Below, piece by piece: positions 63,701 through 64,000 of a stretch of DNA of 64,000 bases; within the stretch, counting starts at the first letter, position 1; each line of letters starts with the position of its first letter. The stretch is from Cyclobacterium roseum (lineage in GTDB: Bacteria; Bacteroidota; Bacteroidia; Cytophagales; Cyclobacteriaceae). A program made the translations under genes and the position numbers. The stretch is from assembly GCF_010119225.1 (NCBI RefSeq), contig NZ_WNKF01000006.1, positions 124,001 through 188,000 on the forward strand. Direction: 5' to 3'. Below the pieces are notes generated by a model that worked only from the letters and a program-made list of their open reading frames with translations, had not been told where the DNA came from and did no database searches.

Positions 63701-64000
63701 AGGGAAAATTACGGGGGCGTTACACGAGCCATTACCTCAGAGGTAGACTTTGACCGAACCAATATCGAATACATTGAATTCTGGCTAATGGACCCCTTCC
63801 TTCCAGGACCTAATGGACGGGTGTTGGATGGTATTTTCAATGAAAATAACACCACTGGAGGTAAACTAGTCTTTAACCTGGGAGAATTATCCGAAGACGT
63901 AATCTTAGATGGCCGCCATGCATTCGAAAACGGCCTTCCGGCTGATGGAGAAGCAGGAGGGACCGCTACCAATGAATGGGGGCGGGTAACCAACCAGCAG
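60755..64000 (+). CDS. sprA: SprA, type IX secretion outer-membrane translocon (5' half)
   Basis: The frame runs open past base 64000; about 1080 of some 2400 residues are visible. Recognisable stretches include NIFWRIKSFHRYSILLPGVF and VFSLVLSMSYSVANA as the signal sequence, the family core ITIVPTGNVNLDFGGIFRR, LIQGAQNLFGVKTQMQFG and FMTTVASTQRGRRDE, and the later GEGASYIDDFETAIIPFNLGS. SprA (Sov) is the giant outer-membrane barrel through which type IX cargo exits; the protein at 32410 is a likely client. There is no ATG before the signal sequence; TTG at 60755 is the best start and ATA at 60788 the alternative. The ATG at 60848 would cut the signal. Confidence 0.9.
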   Translation, partial: MAFSFSNIFWRIKSFHRYSILLPGVFSLVLSMSYSVANAYQEPASDTIPTKMDTLNKRKELPSYLLWDDLDTQPLYPYQNPFLRNKSPFILSPNQNQRIEVEVDTAVNYRIYQDLDSGSLDPGYSLDFEDYSRMQELRIRQEYWRNRSRGLDGESAVGGRGLIPPITMSPTFDRIFGGSEITIVPTGNVNLDFGGIFRRIDNPSIPIRQQRNGGFNFNQQIQMSVNGMLGEKVRIGANFDSNNSFDFENQLKVEYAGFDEDILKTIEIGNVSMPIQNSLIQGAQNLFGVKTQMQFGKLFMTTVASTQRGRRDEIVIEGGNQGRPFEVRASAYDENRHFFLGHFFRNNYENWLRGLPQVLSGVQITRVEVYIMNRANNTQTLRNFAAFMDLGEGQRIYNPENPGIGQGNPQSPAANNANELYNTLRNNTAYRDFETAATAISSDLGLERGVEFEQINGARKLAENEYTFHRQLGYFSLSRKLQNDEVIAVSYEYTYNGQSYKVGELSEDYQNRSEDDVIFLKMLRPARINTRIPTWDLMMKNIYNLNANQIQKDGFQLQVIYRDDRTGLDNPSLLEGENVKDIPLIRLLKLDNLNPQNDPQPDGNFDFVQGLTIRPEQGLVIFPVLEPFGETLEDYFLPSEVNLIDKFVYDTLYQTTQADAELVTRLNKYFLKGSFTSGSASEIMLPGLNISEGSVLVTAGNIPLTEGVDYTVDYNIGRVVIINEGILQSGKRISVSFEKADLVSFQTRSLLGTRLDYMVNENFNIGGTFLYLNERPNISRIATGNETLRNSLWGLDVNYNEESLFLTKLADALPFTETKEPSLIQFSGEFAHLIPGTSNQVDGEGASYIDDFETAIIPFNLGSSPQNWRLAATPVTEDNQFDESPMTEDRLGNAYKRARLAWYSIDNVFYRPSGRGVPPNITNDDRRNHYVRRVLPQEIFKGRNRDVLITPEPLFEMAYFPHERGMYNFNPSLDASGLLPNPRENYGGVTRAITSEVDFDRTNIEYIEFWLMDPFLPGPNGRVLDGIFNENNTTGGKLVFNLGELSEDVILDGRHAFENGLPADGEAGGTATNEWGRVTNQQ

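Noticed and set aside
1-64000. tRNA or rRNA genes
   Set aside because: I looked for cloverleaf-type T-loop and CCA-end patterns by eye and found none; a covariance-model scan would be decisive.

Overview
The window comes from a Bacteroidota chromosome, most likely order Cytophagales and probably near Cyclobacteriaceae. The grounds are a SusC/SusD pair, type IX secretion and gliding genes (SprA, a PorP/SprF protein, a large protein with a gliding-type C-terminal domain), DUF4292 and DUF4837 proteins, and promoters of the form TTTG-N19-TAnnTTTG. I saw no rRNA, tRNA, CRISPR array, prophage or intact insertion sequence.

Bases 1-29,600 hold a catabolic locus of three minus-strand operons and one plus-strand AraC regulator (19260-20138). 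Operon A (3710 to beyond base 1): HpaI-type aldolase, aldo/keto reductase, Gfo/Idh/MocA oxidoreductase and two SDRs. Operon B (18828 to 8816): a 3-hydroxyacyl-CoA-dehydrogenase-like enzyme, a class III aminotransferase, a second degenerate dehydrogenase-like protein, a PhyH dioxygenase, a HEAT-plus-sodium-symporter fusion, a BNR propeller protein, and an amidohydrolase-aminotransferase fusion. Operon C (29548 to 20513): SusC, SusD, three secreted or membrane-associated BNR/sialidase-like proteins and a DapA/NanA-type lyase. A 36-bp element made of two direct half-sites 21 bp apart lies upstream of operons A and B and again upstream of araC. A weaker version lies upstream of operon C. In A, B and C the element starts exactly 23 bp upstream of a TAnnTTTG -7 box. 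I infer one AraC regulon of about 18 genes for uptake and breakdown of an unidentified glycan or acidic sugar. It does not look like the ordinary sialic acid pathway.

Bases 3,800-8,815 separate operons A and B and look like an insertion-prone patch. They hold a GyrI-like protein, a Tat-exported BNR protein, a DUF1569 protein, a broken MNT nucleotidyltransferase, an intact MntA/HepT toxin-antitoxin pair between two diverged direct repeats of about 140 bp, a methyltransferase-like protein, and a methyltransferase remnant abutting the end of operon B.

Bases 30,000-64,000 are mostly core genome. They include ffh with its terminator, a DUF6508-like gene, a 1454-residue type IX cargo with its PorP/SprF partner, YfhO, an AT-rich methyltransferase/glycosyltransferase pair, two flippases, a glycosyltransferase, isocitrate dehydrogenase, an enoyl-CoA hydratase and dut. 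Then comes a run of a TPR protein, a DUF4292 lipoprotein, an EnvC-like protein, tatA, gatA, an MltD-like LysM transglycosylase, a DUF4837 lipoprotein, maeB, ruvA and the 5' half of sprA, which runs off the window.
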